Shown piece after piece: positions 8,623 to 16,669 of a stretch of DNA of 64,000 bases. The notes beneath the pieces were generated by a model that saw only the letters and a list, made by a program, of their open reading frames with translations, was not told the origin of the DNA and made no database searches. Source of the stretch: Humibacter albus DSM 18994. GTDB lineage: Bacteria > Actinomycetota > Actinomycetes > Actinomycetales > Microbacteriaceae. The DNA is taken from positions 248,001 to 312,000 of the forward strand of contig NZ_ATXT01000011.1 of assembly GCF_000421825.1 (NCBI RefSeq), written 5' to 3'. Made by a program: the position numbers and the translations under genes. How positions within the stretch are numbered: the stretch's first letter is position 1; every line of letters begins with the position of its first letter.

Positions 8623-8702
8623 CACGCGATTGAGGTTCGGGAGCACGAGTTCGCTCGTGCTCCCGAACCGATTGAGTGTGTGGAGTGGCGTAGCCGCGAC
8701 CA
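8610..8702. repeat. 93-bp direct repeat, copy A, beginning inside tRNA-Leu
   Basis: Matches 8851-8943 with one mismatch. After the tRNA end it holds a structured element: CACACG outer stem, CGATTGA, a perfect 16-bp hairpin GGTTCGGGAGCACGAG / CTCGTGCTCCCGAACC (8634-8649, 8654-8669) closed by TTCG, then CGATTGAG, TGTGTG, and the tail GGCGTAGCCGCGA. This is the design of the polA-side repeats with other stem sequences. Confidence 0.9.
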
Positions 8703-8703
8703 C

Positions 8704-8745
8704 CGTGATGAGGGGGATCGCCTGAAGGTGGTCCCCCTCATCACG
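8704..8745. terminator. Long hairpin after tRNA-Leu and repeat copy A
   Basis: Arms CGTGATGAGGGGGA (8704-8717) and TCCCCCTCATCACG (8732-8745) pair perfectly; pairing continues inward through wobbles to a TGAA tetraloop, giving a stem of about 19 bp. There is no U-tract on either strand. It could end the tRNA-Leu transcript. Confidence 0.6.
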
Positions 8746-9152
8746 TATCAATGGAGCGGGACTCGAACAGCCGGCGGAGCCGGCGTGGTCGATGGGACCG
8801 CGGCGAGAGGCTCCGCGGAGCGCGAAGCGGTGCGTGGAGGGCGTCGGGGACCCACCACCGGCACACGCGATTGAGGTTCGGGAGCACGAGTTCGCTCGTG
8901 CTCCCGAACCGATTGAGTGTGTGGAGCGGCGTAGCCGCGACCGCACGCGATGCGCGAAGCGGTGCGTGGACGGCGTCGAAGACCTCGCACCCGCTCCGGC
9001 TCAGATGAGCAATCCGCCTCCCGTCTCTGGCTCGGCGACCTCGCCGCTGGATACCGTGCACTCGTGACCCCCGACCGGGGGTATTCGAGGTTCAGTGCTT
9101 CCGGCTATGGATCACCGTAAAGCACACGAAGACACACAGGGGGTGTGTGGGT
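8746..9152. other. Gene-free repeat debris between tRNA-Leu and the phosphatase gene
   Basis: No convincing gene. It holds copy B of the 93-bp repeat (listed separately) and a 27-nt motif beginning GCGCGAAGCGGTGCGTGGA that occurs near 8819 and again near 8951. At 8754-8768 the minus strand reads GTTCGAGTCCCGCTC, like the T-loop and 3' T-stem of a tRNA, but the rest of a tRNA is absent. Open frames here are short and translate the repeats. Confidence 0.6.
8851..8943. repeat. 93-bp direct repeat, copy B
   Basis: Second copy of 8610-8702, including the last 13 nt of tRNA-Leu (CCCACCACCGGCA) and the whole structured element; the single difference is T to C just before GGCGTAGCC. The change turns the tail into GCGGC-GTA-GCCGC, a perfect small hairpin. 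The duplicated tRNA 3' end looks like an attachment-site or insertion footprint. Confidence 0.88.
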
Positions 9153-10862
9153 ATGCAACCTGGGTTCGAGCACGACACGACGAGACGTCGGCGCCTGCGA
9201 ATCGTCTCGAGCATGGCGGCGGCGGTCGTCGTCGCCGGGATCGGGCTGGCCGGTGCGGCGCCGGCGCAGGCCTGGCCGGTCGGCCACGGCGGTGACGGGC
9301 GCGTCGGCGGGCACGGGCATCCGGGATCGGGTTCGTCGCAGCAGTTGACGCCGCGCACGCAGTTCGCGATGGCACCCGACGGCTCGAGCGGTGCAACGCA
9401 GGGCGGGGAAGGCATCCCGAACATCGACGTCGTCAAGAAGACGATCGCCACGTATTACGGCGATCCGGGGACCGGGATGGCGAACACGACGAGCTCGCCG
9501 TACATCAGCGAGATGGACGGCATCGTCGCCCGAGCGACCGCGACGCTGAAGCCGTCATACGACCGCGCGATCGCCCGCCACGAGAAGCCGGCCATCGTCT
9601 TCGATGCCGACGACACCACGCTGTGGACGTACGACATGGAAGTCGGCGACATGCACTTCAACTACAACCCCACGGAGCAGGATGCCTGGGTGCAGGCCGC
9701 GAAGTTCCCCGCCACTCCCGCCATGGTCGGCTTCGTGAACGCCGCAGCAGCCATGGGCTACACGGTCTTCGGCCTCACCGGCCGCAACGACGACCAGAAG
9801 GCGGCCACGCTGACGAATCTGACGAACGTCGGCTACACCGCTTTCACGGCCGACGACTTCTACACGAAGTGGACAGGCACGGGCACCTCGCAGCAGCCGT
9901 CATACATCACCTGTGCCACCTCCAGTTGCACCACCGTCGAGTACAAGGCGCTCACCCGCCGGCACATCGAGCGGGACCTCGGCTACACGATCACGCTCAA
10001 CGTGGGCGATCAGTGGTCCGATCTGCAGGGCGGCTTCGCGCAGAGCACGCTCAAGCTTCCGAATCCGACCTACTACCTGCCGTCGCCCGATCTGCCGGGC
10101 GTCTCGGAGCCGAAGCTCGCGCCGCGCACGCACTTCACCATGAAGGCGGACGGGTCGAGCGGCGCGACGCAGGGTGGGGACGGCATCCCGAACATCGACA
10201 GCGTGAAGAAGACGATCGCCACCTACTACGGCGATCCGGGCACGGGCATCGCCGACACGACGAGTTCGCCGTACATCAGCGAGATGAGCCGCATCGTCGC
10301 GCGGCAGCTGCCGTCGCTGACGGCGACGTGCCGGCACGAGAAGCGCTCGCACCACCGGCCGGCCGTCGTGTTCGACGCGGACGACACCACGTTGTGGACG
10401 TACGACATGGAGGTCGGCGACATGCACTTCGACTACGACCCCGGCGAGCAGGATGTCTGGGTGCAGGCGGCGAAGTTCCCCGCCACACCCTCGATGGTCC
10501 ACCTGGTGAACTCTCTGCGTCAGGCCGGATGCACCGTGGTCGGGCTCACCGGCCGCAACGACGACCAGAAGACGGCGACGCTGACGAACCTGTGGAACGT
10601 CGGCTATCGCGGCTTCACGGCGACGAACTACTACACGAAGTGGACCGGCGTCGGCGCATCGCAGCAGCCGTGGTACATCAGGTGCGCCGCGGCGAGCTGC
10701 ACCACGATCGAGTACAAGTCGCAGACCAGGGCCCATGTGGAGTCCCGTTCCGGCGGCGACTACGACATCGTGGCGAACTTCGGCGACCAGTTCAGCGACC
10801 TGATCGGCGGGCACGCCGACCGCACGGTCAAACTGCCGAACCCGACGTACTACCTGCCCTGA
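9153..10862 (+). CDS. Secreted HAD-superfamily acid phosphatase with two tandem catalytic domains
   Basis: A 569-aa protein with a Tat/Sec-like signal (RRRRLRIVSSMAAAVVVAGI then AAPAQA, cleavage near residue 40) and two similar acid-phosphatase domains of the class B/IIIB HAD type, residues about 66-310 and 324-569. Each has motif I FDADDTTLWTYDMEVGDMHF (D151/D153; D408/D410), motif II GLTGRNDDQK, a Cys pair, motif IV GDQWSD (285-290) or GDQFSD (544-549), and ends NPTYYLP. Both look catalytically intact. It should release phosphate from organic phosphomonoesters outside the membrane. The ATG at 9153 has AGGGGG 9 nt upstream; a GTG at 9147 is too close to it. The two halves are also alike at DNA level, so the duplication is fairly recent or homogenised. 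Confidence 0.85.
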   Translation: MQPGFEHDTTRRRRLRIVSSMAAAVVVAGIGLAGAAPAQAWPVGHGGDGRVGGHGHPGSGSSQQLTPRTQFAMAPDGSSGATQGGEGIPNIDVVKKTIATYYGDPGTGMANTTSSPYISEMDGIVARATATLKPSYDRAIARHEKPAIVFDADDTTLWTYDMEVGDMHFNYNPTEQDAWVQAAKFPATPAMVGFVNAAAAMGYTVFGLTGRNDDQKAATLTNLTNVGYTAFTADDFYTKWTGTGTSQQPSYITCATSSCTTVEYKALTRRHIERDLGYTITLNVGDQWSDLQGGFAQSTLKLPNPTYYLPSPDLPGVSEPKLAPRTHFTMKADGSSGATQGGDGIPNIDSVKKTIATYYGDPGTGIADTTSSPYISEMSRIVARQLPSLTATCRHEKRSHHRPAVVFDADDTTLWTYDMEVGDMHFDYDPGEQDVWVQAAKFPATPSMVHLVNSLRQAGCTVVGLTGRNDDQKTATLTNLWNVGYRGFTATNYYTKWTGVGASQQPWYIRCAAASCTTIEYKSQTRAHVESRSGGDYDIVANFGDQFSDLIGGHADRTVKLPNPTYYLP

Positions 10863-10894
10863 GCCAGGTCGGACCTGCCCTGAGCCAGGCCGGA
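10853..10894. repeat. 21-bp tandem duplication across the phosphatase stop codon
   Basis: Two copies of a 21-bp unit (CCTGCCCTGAGCCAGG then TCGGA or CCGGA), at 10853-10873 and 10874-10894. The unit contains the TGA stop of the phosphatase gene and so repeats it downstream. Confidence 0.8.
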
Positions 10895-10905
10895 CCGGAC
10901 CGAAC

Positions 10906-10955
10906 CACTACCGGTGGGGCGCTTCCGTACCGACGCAAGCGCCCCACCGGTAGTG
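10906..10955. terminator. Perfect 19-bp hairpin between the phosphatase and EXPERA genes
   Basis: CACTACCGGTGGGGCGCTT (10906-10924) pairs with AAGCGCCCCACCGGTAGTG (10937-10955) around a 12-nt loop. It probably terminates the phosphatase transcript. The right arm ends 7 nt before the next ATG and contains most of that gene's candidate -10 box (TAGTGT, 10951-10956). Confidence 0.75.
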
Positions 10956-10956
10956 T
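10951..10956 (+). promoter_or_regulatory. Probable -10 box of the EXPERA gene (leaderless start)
   Basis: TAGTGT, 6 nt before the ATG at 10963, with no SD sequence. The first five bases lie in the right arm of the hairpin at 10906-10955. No clear -35 box. Confidence 0.4.
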
Positions 10957-10962
10957 GCGACC

Positions 10963-11532
10963 ATGTCCTCAGCCAGCTCTCCCCCACAGTCCGCCGCCCC
11001 GGCATCCGAGAGTCCGATTCCGCCCGCCGTCACGGCACCCGCGAATCTGCCGCTGCCGAAGCGGCCGATCGACATCTTCTTCCTCGTCATCTTCGCGGTG
11101 TTCATCGTCACCTGTATCATCAGCGACTCGGTCGAAGGCCTCGGACTCGACCAGGTGAAGGACTCCCCGAACCTGCTGGTGCAGTGGAATTACTGGTACG
11201 CATCCAACTTCGATCCGCTGTACCGATCGCATCCTGTGTGGCTGCGCTTCATCAGCGGCACGTCGGCGTTCGTGTACGTCATCTTCTACGTGCTGCTGAT
11301 CATCTCGATCGTGCGCAAGTGGAACTGGATCCAGCTGCCCAGCGTCATCTACTCCACGATGATCATCGCGCTCACCGGCATCCCGATCTTCGGTGTCGAG
11401 TTCTTCGGTTCGGCCGCAGAGCGCACCCCGAACCCGGGAATGTTCCTCGCGTTCAACCTGCCGTACATCGTCGTGCCGCTGCTGCTGCTGATCCGCATGC
11501 GCAAGCCGCTGCCGTTCACGCGGAGGTTCTGA
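10963..11532 (+). CDS. EXPERA/TMEM97-like four-helix membrane protein
   Basis: A 189-aa integral membrane protein. After a Ser/Pro/Ala-rich tail of about 30 residues there are four hydrophobic helices (about 36-56, 96-121, 126-146, 158-176). The order of elements resembles the eukaryotic EXPERA family (TMEM97/sigma-2 receptor, emopamil-binding protein): an acidic residue in helix 1 (IISDSVEGL), WYASNFDPLYRSHPVWLRF, the WIQLPSVIYST helix and a last helix NLPYIVVPLLLLIRM. Members bind sterols or isomerise them; a bacterial role is not established and the assignment is from recalled sequence similarity. It converges with the next membrane-protein gene across a bidirectional hairpin and appears monocistronic. 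Confidence 0.65.
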   Translation: MSSASSPPQSAAPASESPIPPAVTAPANLPLPKRPIDIFFLVIFAVFIVTCIISDSVEGLGLDQVKDSPNLLVQWNYWYASNFDPLYRSHPVWLRFISGTSAFVYVIFYVLLIISIVRKWNWIQLPSVIYSTMIIALTGIPIFGVEFFGSAAERTPNPGMFLAFNLPYIVVPLLLLIRMRKPLPFTRRF

Positions 11533-11550
11533 GTCGCCCCTCGAAGACGA

Positions 11551-11587
11551 AGCGACCCGGATGCCGTCAGCAGGCATCCGGGTCGCT
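11551..11587. terminator. Bidirectional terminator hairpin
   Basis: Perfect 15-bp arms AGCGACCCGGATGCC (11551-11565) and GGCATCCGGGTCGCT (11573-11587), 7-nt loop, lying between the convergent EXPERA gene and the membrane-protein gene on the minus strand. Symmetrical, so it can serve both. Confidence 0.8.
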
Positions 11588-11604
11588 GTGCGTCGCGCAG
11601 GCGG

Positions 11605-11979
11605 CTAGGCGAAGACCTTCACGCCGTTCACCGTCTTGAACGTGGGCGCGATGATCACGCCGAAGAACGGCACCGCGATGCGCAGGAAGTAGGTGAGGGC
11701 CAGGATCTGCCCGAAATCGCCGATCGCGAACCCGACGACGGCGATCAGGCCGAACAAGAGCGCGAGGCCGAAGCCCTTCACGGTGGCCAGAAACGGGGTG
11801 GCGACGCCGATGCTCGCGATCACGATGCCCACGTCGACGATGAACGGCTGCCACGCGCCGGTGTTGCCGAGAGCCACGCCCGCCACGATCCAGGCGGCGA
11901 TGGCGACGAGCCAGAACAGCACGAACACGGCACCGGCGATGCGCTTGTCGAGTTCACCCTTCGGCGGCCGAGCGATCAT
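11605..11979 (-). CDS. Small membrane protein of unknown function
   Basis: A 124-aa protein with about four hydrophobic segments (about 15-35, 45-65, 68-90, 92-110) and a short basic N-terminus (MIARPPKGELDKRIAG). No motif I recognise. The ATG at 11979 has GGAAGGGG about 10 nt upstream. The gene is divergent from the SGNH hydrolase gene. A TACTAT box on the minus strand within 12030-12045 could be its promoter, leaving a leader of about 50 nt. It ends against the bidirectional terminator at 11551-11587. Confidence 0.7.
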   Translation of the reverse strand: MIARPPKGELDKRIAGAVFVLFWLVAIAAWIVAGVALGNTGAWQPFIVDVGIVIASIGVATPFLATVKGFGLALLFGLIAVVGFAIGDFGQILALTYFLRIAVPFFGVIIAPTFKTVNGVKVFA

Positions 11980-12072
11980 CTTCGTGTTTCCCCTTCCGAG
12001 GGTATGGACGGACAGCGGGCCGAACGGCCTTCTCGATAGTACCGCCGGTTCGATCACGCCCGCGCGGGCAGA

Positions 12073-12078
12073 TAGCGT
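12073..12078 (+). promoter_or_regulatory. Probable -10 box of the SGNH hydrolase gene (leaderless start)
   Basis: TAGCGT, then GGAGCCC (7 nt), then GTG at 12086. The GGAG in the spacer is too close to the start to act as an SD. Same spacing as coaE and polA. Confidence 0.5.
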
Positions 12079-12085
12079 GGAGCCC

Positions 12086-12880
12086 GTGTTCACCAGCTAC
12101 GTCGCGATCGGAGACAGTTTCACCGAGGGAGTCGGGGACGACCTGCCCGATGGACGCGTGCGTGGCTGGGCCGATCTCGTCGCCGTCGGCCTCGCCGTGG
12201 CCTCCGACGAGCCGGTGCGATACGCGAACCTGGCGATCCGCGGGCGCAAGCTCGGTCCCATCGTCGGCGAGCAGTTGGGTGCCGCGATCGCTCTTCGCCC
12301 GCAGCTGATGAGCATCAACGGCGGCGGCAACGACATCATGCGACCGCGCGTCTCGATCGACGACGTGGCCGAGCAGACGGCGCAGGCGGTTCGCACGGCG
12401 GCGGCAGCGGGCATCCACGTGCTGCTGCTCAGCGGAGCGAACCCGAGCGACAACCTGCCGGGCGGGCGCGCCGTGCAGCGTCGCGGCGACGAGCTCGCAG
12501 AACGCGTGCGTGCAATGGTGGCTCGCGCGCAGGCCGAGACGCCGACGTCGGGCGGCATGACGTTCGTGGACAACTTCGGCGACGCCGGGCTGCGCGACCT
12601 GCGCTACTGGTCGCTCGATCGGCTGCATCTGAACGCGTTCGGGCACGCGCGCGTGGCATCGAACGTGCTCACGGCACTCGGCGTGCCGGTGCCGGCCGAA
12701 TGGCGAGTGGACGAGATCGCGGCGCAGACTCCGGTGGGGAGGACGCGACCCTCGCTCGCCTACTACCGCGACTACGTTCTGCCCTGGATCGGGCGCCGCC
12801 TCACCGGACGTTCCTCGGGCGACGGCCGCAGCGCGAAGCTCTCGCAACTGACGCCGGTCGACCCCGACATCGCGTTCTGA
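12086..12880 (+). CDS. SGNH/GDSL-family hydrolase
   Basis: A 264-aa serine esterase/lipase-like protein without a signal peptide, so probably cytosolic. The four SGNH blocks are visible: block [12 protein letters not shown] (catalytic Ser near residue 9), block II glycine (IRGRKLG region), block III GGGND with its Asn, and block [11 protein letters not shown] with the catalytic Asp and His (about 175-185). The C-terminal 75 residues carry a basic extension ([14 protein letters not shown]). Substrate unknown; such enzymes deacylate lipids, sugars or peptidoglycan fragments. The GTG at 12086 is chosen for its position after a -10-like box; a GTG at 12077 would add three residues. Confidence 0.88.
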   Translation: MFTSYVAIGDSFTEGVGDDLPDGRVRGWADLVAVGLAVASDEPVRYANLAIRGRKLGPIVGEQLGAAIALRPQLMSINGGGNDIMRPRVSIDDVAEQTAQAVRTAAAAGIHVLLLSGANPSDNLPGGRAVQRRGDELAERVRAMVARAQAETPTSGGMTFVDNFGDAGLRDLRYWSLDRLHLNAFGHARVASNVLTALGVPVPAEWRVDEIAAQTPVGRTRPSLAYYRDYVLPWIGRRLTGRSSGDGRSAKLSQLTPVDPDIAF

Positions 12881-13040
12881 CACACCTCGTCGCCCGCACC
12901 GCGTTCCTGTGCGTCCGCGTGCGGCTAAGCGACGTGCCTACAGAGCACAAGGGGTTGCCGAGGGCGTGGCCGCGCTCCTAGCGTTCCTCGCGTTCGTCAC
13001 TCGCACGACTCGTCTCGTGCGGGGCAGCGGAGGAGGGTGC

Positions 13041-14492
13041 ATGTCGACCAGCGACTTGAAGACGATCCGCACGCGGATACCGGCCCGCATGGACCGCCTC
13101 CCCTGGTCGCGCTGGCATTGGATGGTCGTGGTCGGCCTGGGCACCGTCTGGATTCTGGACGGCCTCGAGGTGACGATCGTCGGCGCCATCGGTAGTCGTC
13201 TCACCGAGAAGTCGAGCGGACTCGGCCTGACGTCCGGTGAGGTCGGATTGGCGGCGGCAGTGTACGTGGCGGGGGCCTGCGCGGGAGCGCTCTTCTTCGG
13301 CTACCTGACGGACCGGTTCGGCCGCAAGAAGCTCTTCATGATCACGCTCGGCCTGTACCTGCTGGCCACCGTCGCGACTGCGTTCTCGTTCACGCCCGTT
13401 TTCTTCTTCGCCTGCCGCTTCTTCACCGGCGCGGGCATCGGCGGGGAGTATTCCGCGATCAACTCCGCGATCGACGAGCTGATACCGGCCAGGCGCCGCG
13501 GGGTGGTGGATCTCGCCATCAACGGGTCCTACTGGCTCGGCACCGCGTTCGGCGCCGTGCTCACCGTGTTCCTCCTGAACACCGCGATCTTCCCGGCGAA
13601 CCTCGGCTGGCGTCTCGCCTTCGGTCTCGGCGCCGTTCTCGGGCTGACGATCCTGCTGGTGCGCCGGAACGTGCCGGAATCGCCGCGGTGGATGTTCATC
13701 CACGGCCTCGACGAGGATGCCGAGACGCAAGTCGCCGAGATCGAGCAGCAGGTCGAGGAGCAGACCGGCGACCACCTCGATGAAGTCGGCGACGACGACG
13801 AGATCGAGATCGAGCAGCGTCGGTCGACGGGCTTCGGCGAGATCGTCAGGGTGGCGCTCTCGAAGTATCCGAAGAGATTCGTGCTCGGGCTCTCGCTGTT
13901 CATCGGCCAGGCGTTCCTCTATAACGCGGTCTTCTTCACCTACGCGCTGGTGCTCACGAAGCTGCTTCACGTTCCCGATGATGTGGCGCCCTGGGCGCTC
14001 GTGCCGATCGCGGTCGGCAACTTCCTCGGCCCCGTGCTGCTCGGCCGTCTCTTCGACAGCATCGGACGCAGGATCATGATCTCGGTCTCGTACATCGGCA
14101 GCGGCGTGCTGCTGGTGGGCACTGGCATCCTGTTCGATGCGCGCATCCTCGACGCCACCTGGCTCACGGTGTGCTGGGTGATCGTGTTCTTCCTCGCCTC
14201 GGCCGGGGCCAGCTCCGCCTACCTGACGGTGAGCGAGATCTTCCCGATGGAGACCAGGGCGATGGCGATCGCCTTCTTCTACGCGGTCGGAACGGCTCTG
14301 GGCGGCATCGTCGGGCCGCTGCTGTTCGGACAGTTCGTGTCGATGGGCATCTCGGCGGTCGCCGTGGGCTACTTCATCGGTGCCGGCCTGATGATCGCGG
14401 CGGGATTGGTCGAGGTCTTCCTCGGCGTCGACGCGGAGAACAGGTCGTTGGAGGACGTCGCCGACCCGTTGTCGAAGACGACGGCGTCGTAG
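13041..14492 (+). CDS. MFS transporter (sugar-porter-like)
   Basis: A 483-aa, 12-helix major facilitator. The loop 2-3 signature LTDRFGRKK, the [23 protein letters not shown] segment in helix 4-5, and NVPESPRWM after helix 6 resemble the SP/NIAP and metabolite:H+ symporter families (sugar, aromatic acid or nicotinate uptake). The central cytosolic loop (about 215-260) is unusually acidic ([13 protein letters not shown]). Substrate unknown. The ATG at 13041 follows GGAGGAGGG with ideal spacing. A phosphoribosyltransferase gene starts 20 nt after its stop, so the two probably form an operon. Confidence 0.87.
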   Translation: MSTSDLKTIRTRIPARMDRLPWSRWHWMVVVGLGTVWILDGLEVTIVGAIGSRLTEKSSGLGLTSGEVGLAAAVYVAGACAGALFFGYLTDRFGRKKLFMITLGLYLLATVATAFSFTPVFFFACRFFTGAGIGGEYSAINSAIDELIPARRRGVVDLAINGSYWLGTAFGAVLTVFLLNTAIFPANLGWRLAFGLGAVLGLTILLVRRNVPESPRWMFIHGLDEDAETQVAEIEQQVEEQTGDHLDEVGDDDEIEIEQRRSTGFGEIVRVALSKYPKRFVLGLSLFIGQAFLYNAVFFTYALVLTKLLHVPDDVAPWALVPIAVGNFLGPVLLGRLFDSIGRRIMISVSYIGSGVLLVGTGILFDARILDATWLTVCWVIVFFLASAGASSAYLTVSEIFPMETRAMAIAFFYAVGTALGGIVGPLLFGQFVSMGISAVAVGYFIGAGLMIAAGLVEVFLGVDAENRSLEDVADPLSKTTAS

Positions 14493-14511
14493 CCCGACGG
14501 AGGTGGTGGCG

Positions 14512-15141
14512 GTGATCTTCGAGGATCGAGTGGATGCCGGCCGCCGGCTCGCCACTGCCTGCTCCGCCCATCGAGACTCCTGGCCTCGCCCCGTCGTGTT
14601 GGGCATTCCTCGTGGCGGGGTCCCGGTGGCCGCCGAGGTGGCGCGGGCTCTGGGCGCCCCGCTCGACGTGATCCTGGTGCGCAAGCTCGGGCTCCCGCGC
14701 AACGAGGAGGTCGCGATGGGGGCGATCGGCGAGCACGTGCGCCTTCTCGACGAGCACCTGATGCGGGCGATGGGAGTCAGCGAGCAGGAGGTCGCGGGCG
14801 TCGAAAGACGGGAGCGGGCCGAGCTGGAGCGACGGGTGCGCGTGTATCGGGAGGACAGGCATCCGGTGCCGCTGGACGGGGCGACGGCGGTCGTGGTGGA
14901 CGACGGGCTCGCCACCGGGTCGACCGCTCGTGCCGCGTGCGCAGTGGCGCGGGCGCAGGGGGCGGCATCCGTGGTGCTGGCGGTGCCCGTGGCCCCGCCG
15001 GACTGGACACCGCAGCCGGGCGTCGACGCGGACACGTTCGTGTGCGTCGCGCGCCCGACTCGGTTCTTCGCGATCGGTCAGTGGTATCGCGACTTCACGC
15101 AGACCACGGACGGCGAGGTGAGGTCGCTGCTCGGCCTGTGA
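14512..15141 (+). CDS. Phosphoribosyltransferase-family protein
   Basis: A 209-aa type I PRTase-fold protein. The PRPP loop is VVVDDGLATGSTARAA (about 125-140); GIPRGGVPVAAEVARALGAPLD near the N-terminus is typical of the stand-alone group often linked to erythromycin-esterase or hydrolase domains. The nucleobase substrate is not evident, and many members may not be true transferases. GTG at 14512 is chosen because GGAGG (14499-14503) lies 8 nt upstream and homologues begin with a FxDRxDAGRRLA-like segment; GTGs at 14503 and 14506 overlap the SD. Its stop is 5 nt from the convergent pyk stop. Confidence 0.85.
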   Translation: MIFEDRVDAGRRLATACSAHRDSWPRPVVLGIPRGGVPVAAEVARALGAPLDVILVRKLGLPRNEEVAMGAIGEHVRLLDEHLMRAMGVSEQEVAGVERRERAELERRVRVYREDRHPVPLDGATAVVVDDGLATGSTARAACAVARAQGAASVVLAVPVAPPDWTPQPGVDADTFVCVARPTRFFAIGQWYRDFTQTTDGEVRSLLGL

Positions 15142-15146
15142 TGGCG

Positions 15147-16595
15147 CTACTTCAGCGCAGCGTATGCCGGGGCGGCCTCGTTGTGGACATCGCCGACGAC
15201 GTGCACGCGCACGTCGTTCGTGGAGCCGGAGATTCCGGGAGGCGATCCGGAGATGACGACGACCTTGTCTCCGACCTCGGCGAGGCCCTGGCCGATCAGC
15301 ACGTCATCGACCTGTCCCATCATCTGGTCGGTGTGCGTGACGCGGTCGACCAGGAACGCCTCGATACCCCAGGTGAGCGCCAGGCGGCGGCGGATGCCCT
15401 CGTTCGTCGTGAACGCCTTCATCGGGATCTTGGAGCGCAGGCGCGACATGCGGCGCGCAGAGTCACCCGACTCGGTGAACACGCAGAGGTACTTGGCGTC
15501 GACGAAGTTCGCGACCTCGGCGGCGGCCAGGGTGATGGCACCGCCCTGGGTGCGCGGGGTGGTGCCGAGCGGCAGGATGCGCTCGAGGCCGTGCTCCTCG
15601 GTCGACTCGATGATGCGGGCCATGGTCTGCACGGTGACCACGGGGTACTCGCCCACACTGGTCTCGCCGGAGAGCATGACGGCATCGGTTCCGTCGAGGA
15701 CCGCGTTGGCGCAGTCGGATGCCTCGGCCCGGGTCGGCCGCGGGCTGGTGATCATCGATTCCAGCACCTGCGTCGCGACGATGACGGGCTTCGCCATGCG
15801 GCGCGCGATCTCGACGGCGCGCTTCTGCACGATCGGGACCGCCTCGAGCGGGAGCTCGACGCCGAGGTCGCCACGGGCCACCATGATGGCGTCGAAAGCG
15901 TCGACGATCTCCTCGAGCGCGTCGACCGCCTGCGGCTTCTCCACCTTCGCGATGACGGGAAGACGGCGCCCCTCCTCGGCCATGATCTCGTGCACGCGCT
16001 CGATGTCGGCCGCGTTGCGGACGAACGAGAGCGCGATGTAGTCGGCGCCGAGCTTCAGACCCCAGCGAAGGTCCGCCTCGTCCTTCTCGCTCAGCGCGGG
16101 GACGTTCACGGCGACACCCGGCAGGTTGATGCCCTTGTTGTTCGACACGGGACCGGGCACGACGACCTCGGTCTTCACCCGCACGCCGTCGGTCTCCAGC
16201 ACGCGCAGCGTGACCTTGCCGTCGTCGATGAGGAGCGGATCGCCCGCCTTCACGTCGTTCGGGAGGCCCTTGAACGTGGTCGAGGAGATCTCCTTGTTGC
16301 CGAGGACGTCCTCGGTCGTGATCGTGAAGATGTCGCCCTCGGCGAGTTCATACGGGCCGCTCTCGAACTTGCCGAGACGAATCTTCGGTCCCTGCAGGTC
16401 GACCATCACGGCGATGTCACGGCCGGAGTCCTCGGCGGCTCGGCGCACGTTCGCATAGACGGCCTCGTGCACGTCGTAGGTGCCGTGGCTCAGGTTCATG
16501 CGGGCGACGTCGACGCCGGCATCGATGATGGCGCGGATGTTTTCGTAGCTGGCCGTTGCGGGGCCCAGCGTGGCGACGATCTTGGCTCGTCTCAT
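15147..16595 (-). CDS. pyk: Pyruvate kinase
   Basis: A 482-aa glycolytic enzyme making pyruvate and ATP from phosphoenolpyruvate and ADP. Seen in order: RRAKIVATLGPATAS, MNLSHGTYDVH, MVDLQGPKIRLG, the active-site region VIAKVEKPQAV and VARGDLGVELPLE, the TQVLESMI loop and MLSGETSVGEYP, then the C-terminal allosteric domain ending GSPPGISGSTNDVRVHVVGD. Length is normal. The ATG at 16595 gives the standard N-terminus. It is last in the gltB-gltD-pyk series, 74 nt after gltD, with a short GGCC-CGAA-GGCC hairpin between them. Confidence 0.98.
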   Translation of the reverse strand: MRRAKIVATLGPATASYENIRAIIDAGVDVARMNLSHGTYDVHEAVYANVRRAAEDSGRDIAVMVDLQGPKIRLGKFESGPYELAEGDIFTITTEDVLGNKEISSTTFKGLPNDVKAGDPLLIDDGKVTLRVLETDGVRVKTEVVVPGPVSNNKGINLPGVAVNVPALSEKDEADLRWGLKLGADYIALSFVRNAADIERVHEIMAEEGRRLPVIAKVEKPQAVDALEEIVDAFDAIMVARGDLGVELPLEAVPIVQKRAVEIARRMAKPVIVATQVLESMITSPRPTRAEASDCANAVLDGTDAVMLSGETSVGEYPVVTVQTMARIIESTEEHGLERILPLGTTPRTQGGAITLAAAEVANFVDAKYLCVFTESGDSARRMSRLRSKIPMKAFTTNEGIRRRLALTWGIEAFLVDRVTHTDQMMGQVDDVLIGQGLAEVGDKVVVISGSPPGISGSTNDVRVHVVGDVHNEAAPAYAALK

Positions 16596-16669
16596 GGGTT
16601 TTATTTCGTACTCTCGATCTTCAATGCGCCGAACGCACGGGTCACGGCCCGAAGGCCGGTGTGCAGTGG

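Noticed and set aside
8754-8768. A possible second tRNA on the minus strand (GTTCGAGTCCCGCTC).
   Set aside because: Only the T-loop and half of the T-stem match; the 5' T-stem does not pair and no anticodon arm is present.
12-9060. Many long open frames on the strand opposite to real genes (for example across rpsA, polA and the DUF885 gene).
   Set aside because: High-GC third-position bias opens antisense frames; the translations are Arg/Ala/Gly/Leu-rich with no motifs and the sense frames hold clear families.
8748-9061. ORFs of 60-120 codons after tRNA-Leu on both strands.
   Set aside because: They consist of the duplicated repeat and tRNA end; no start signals or family features.
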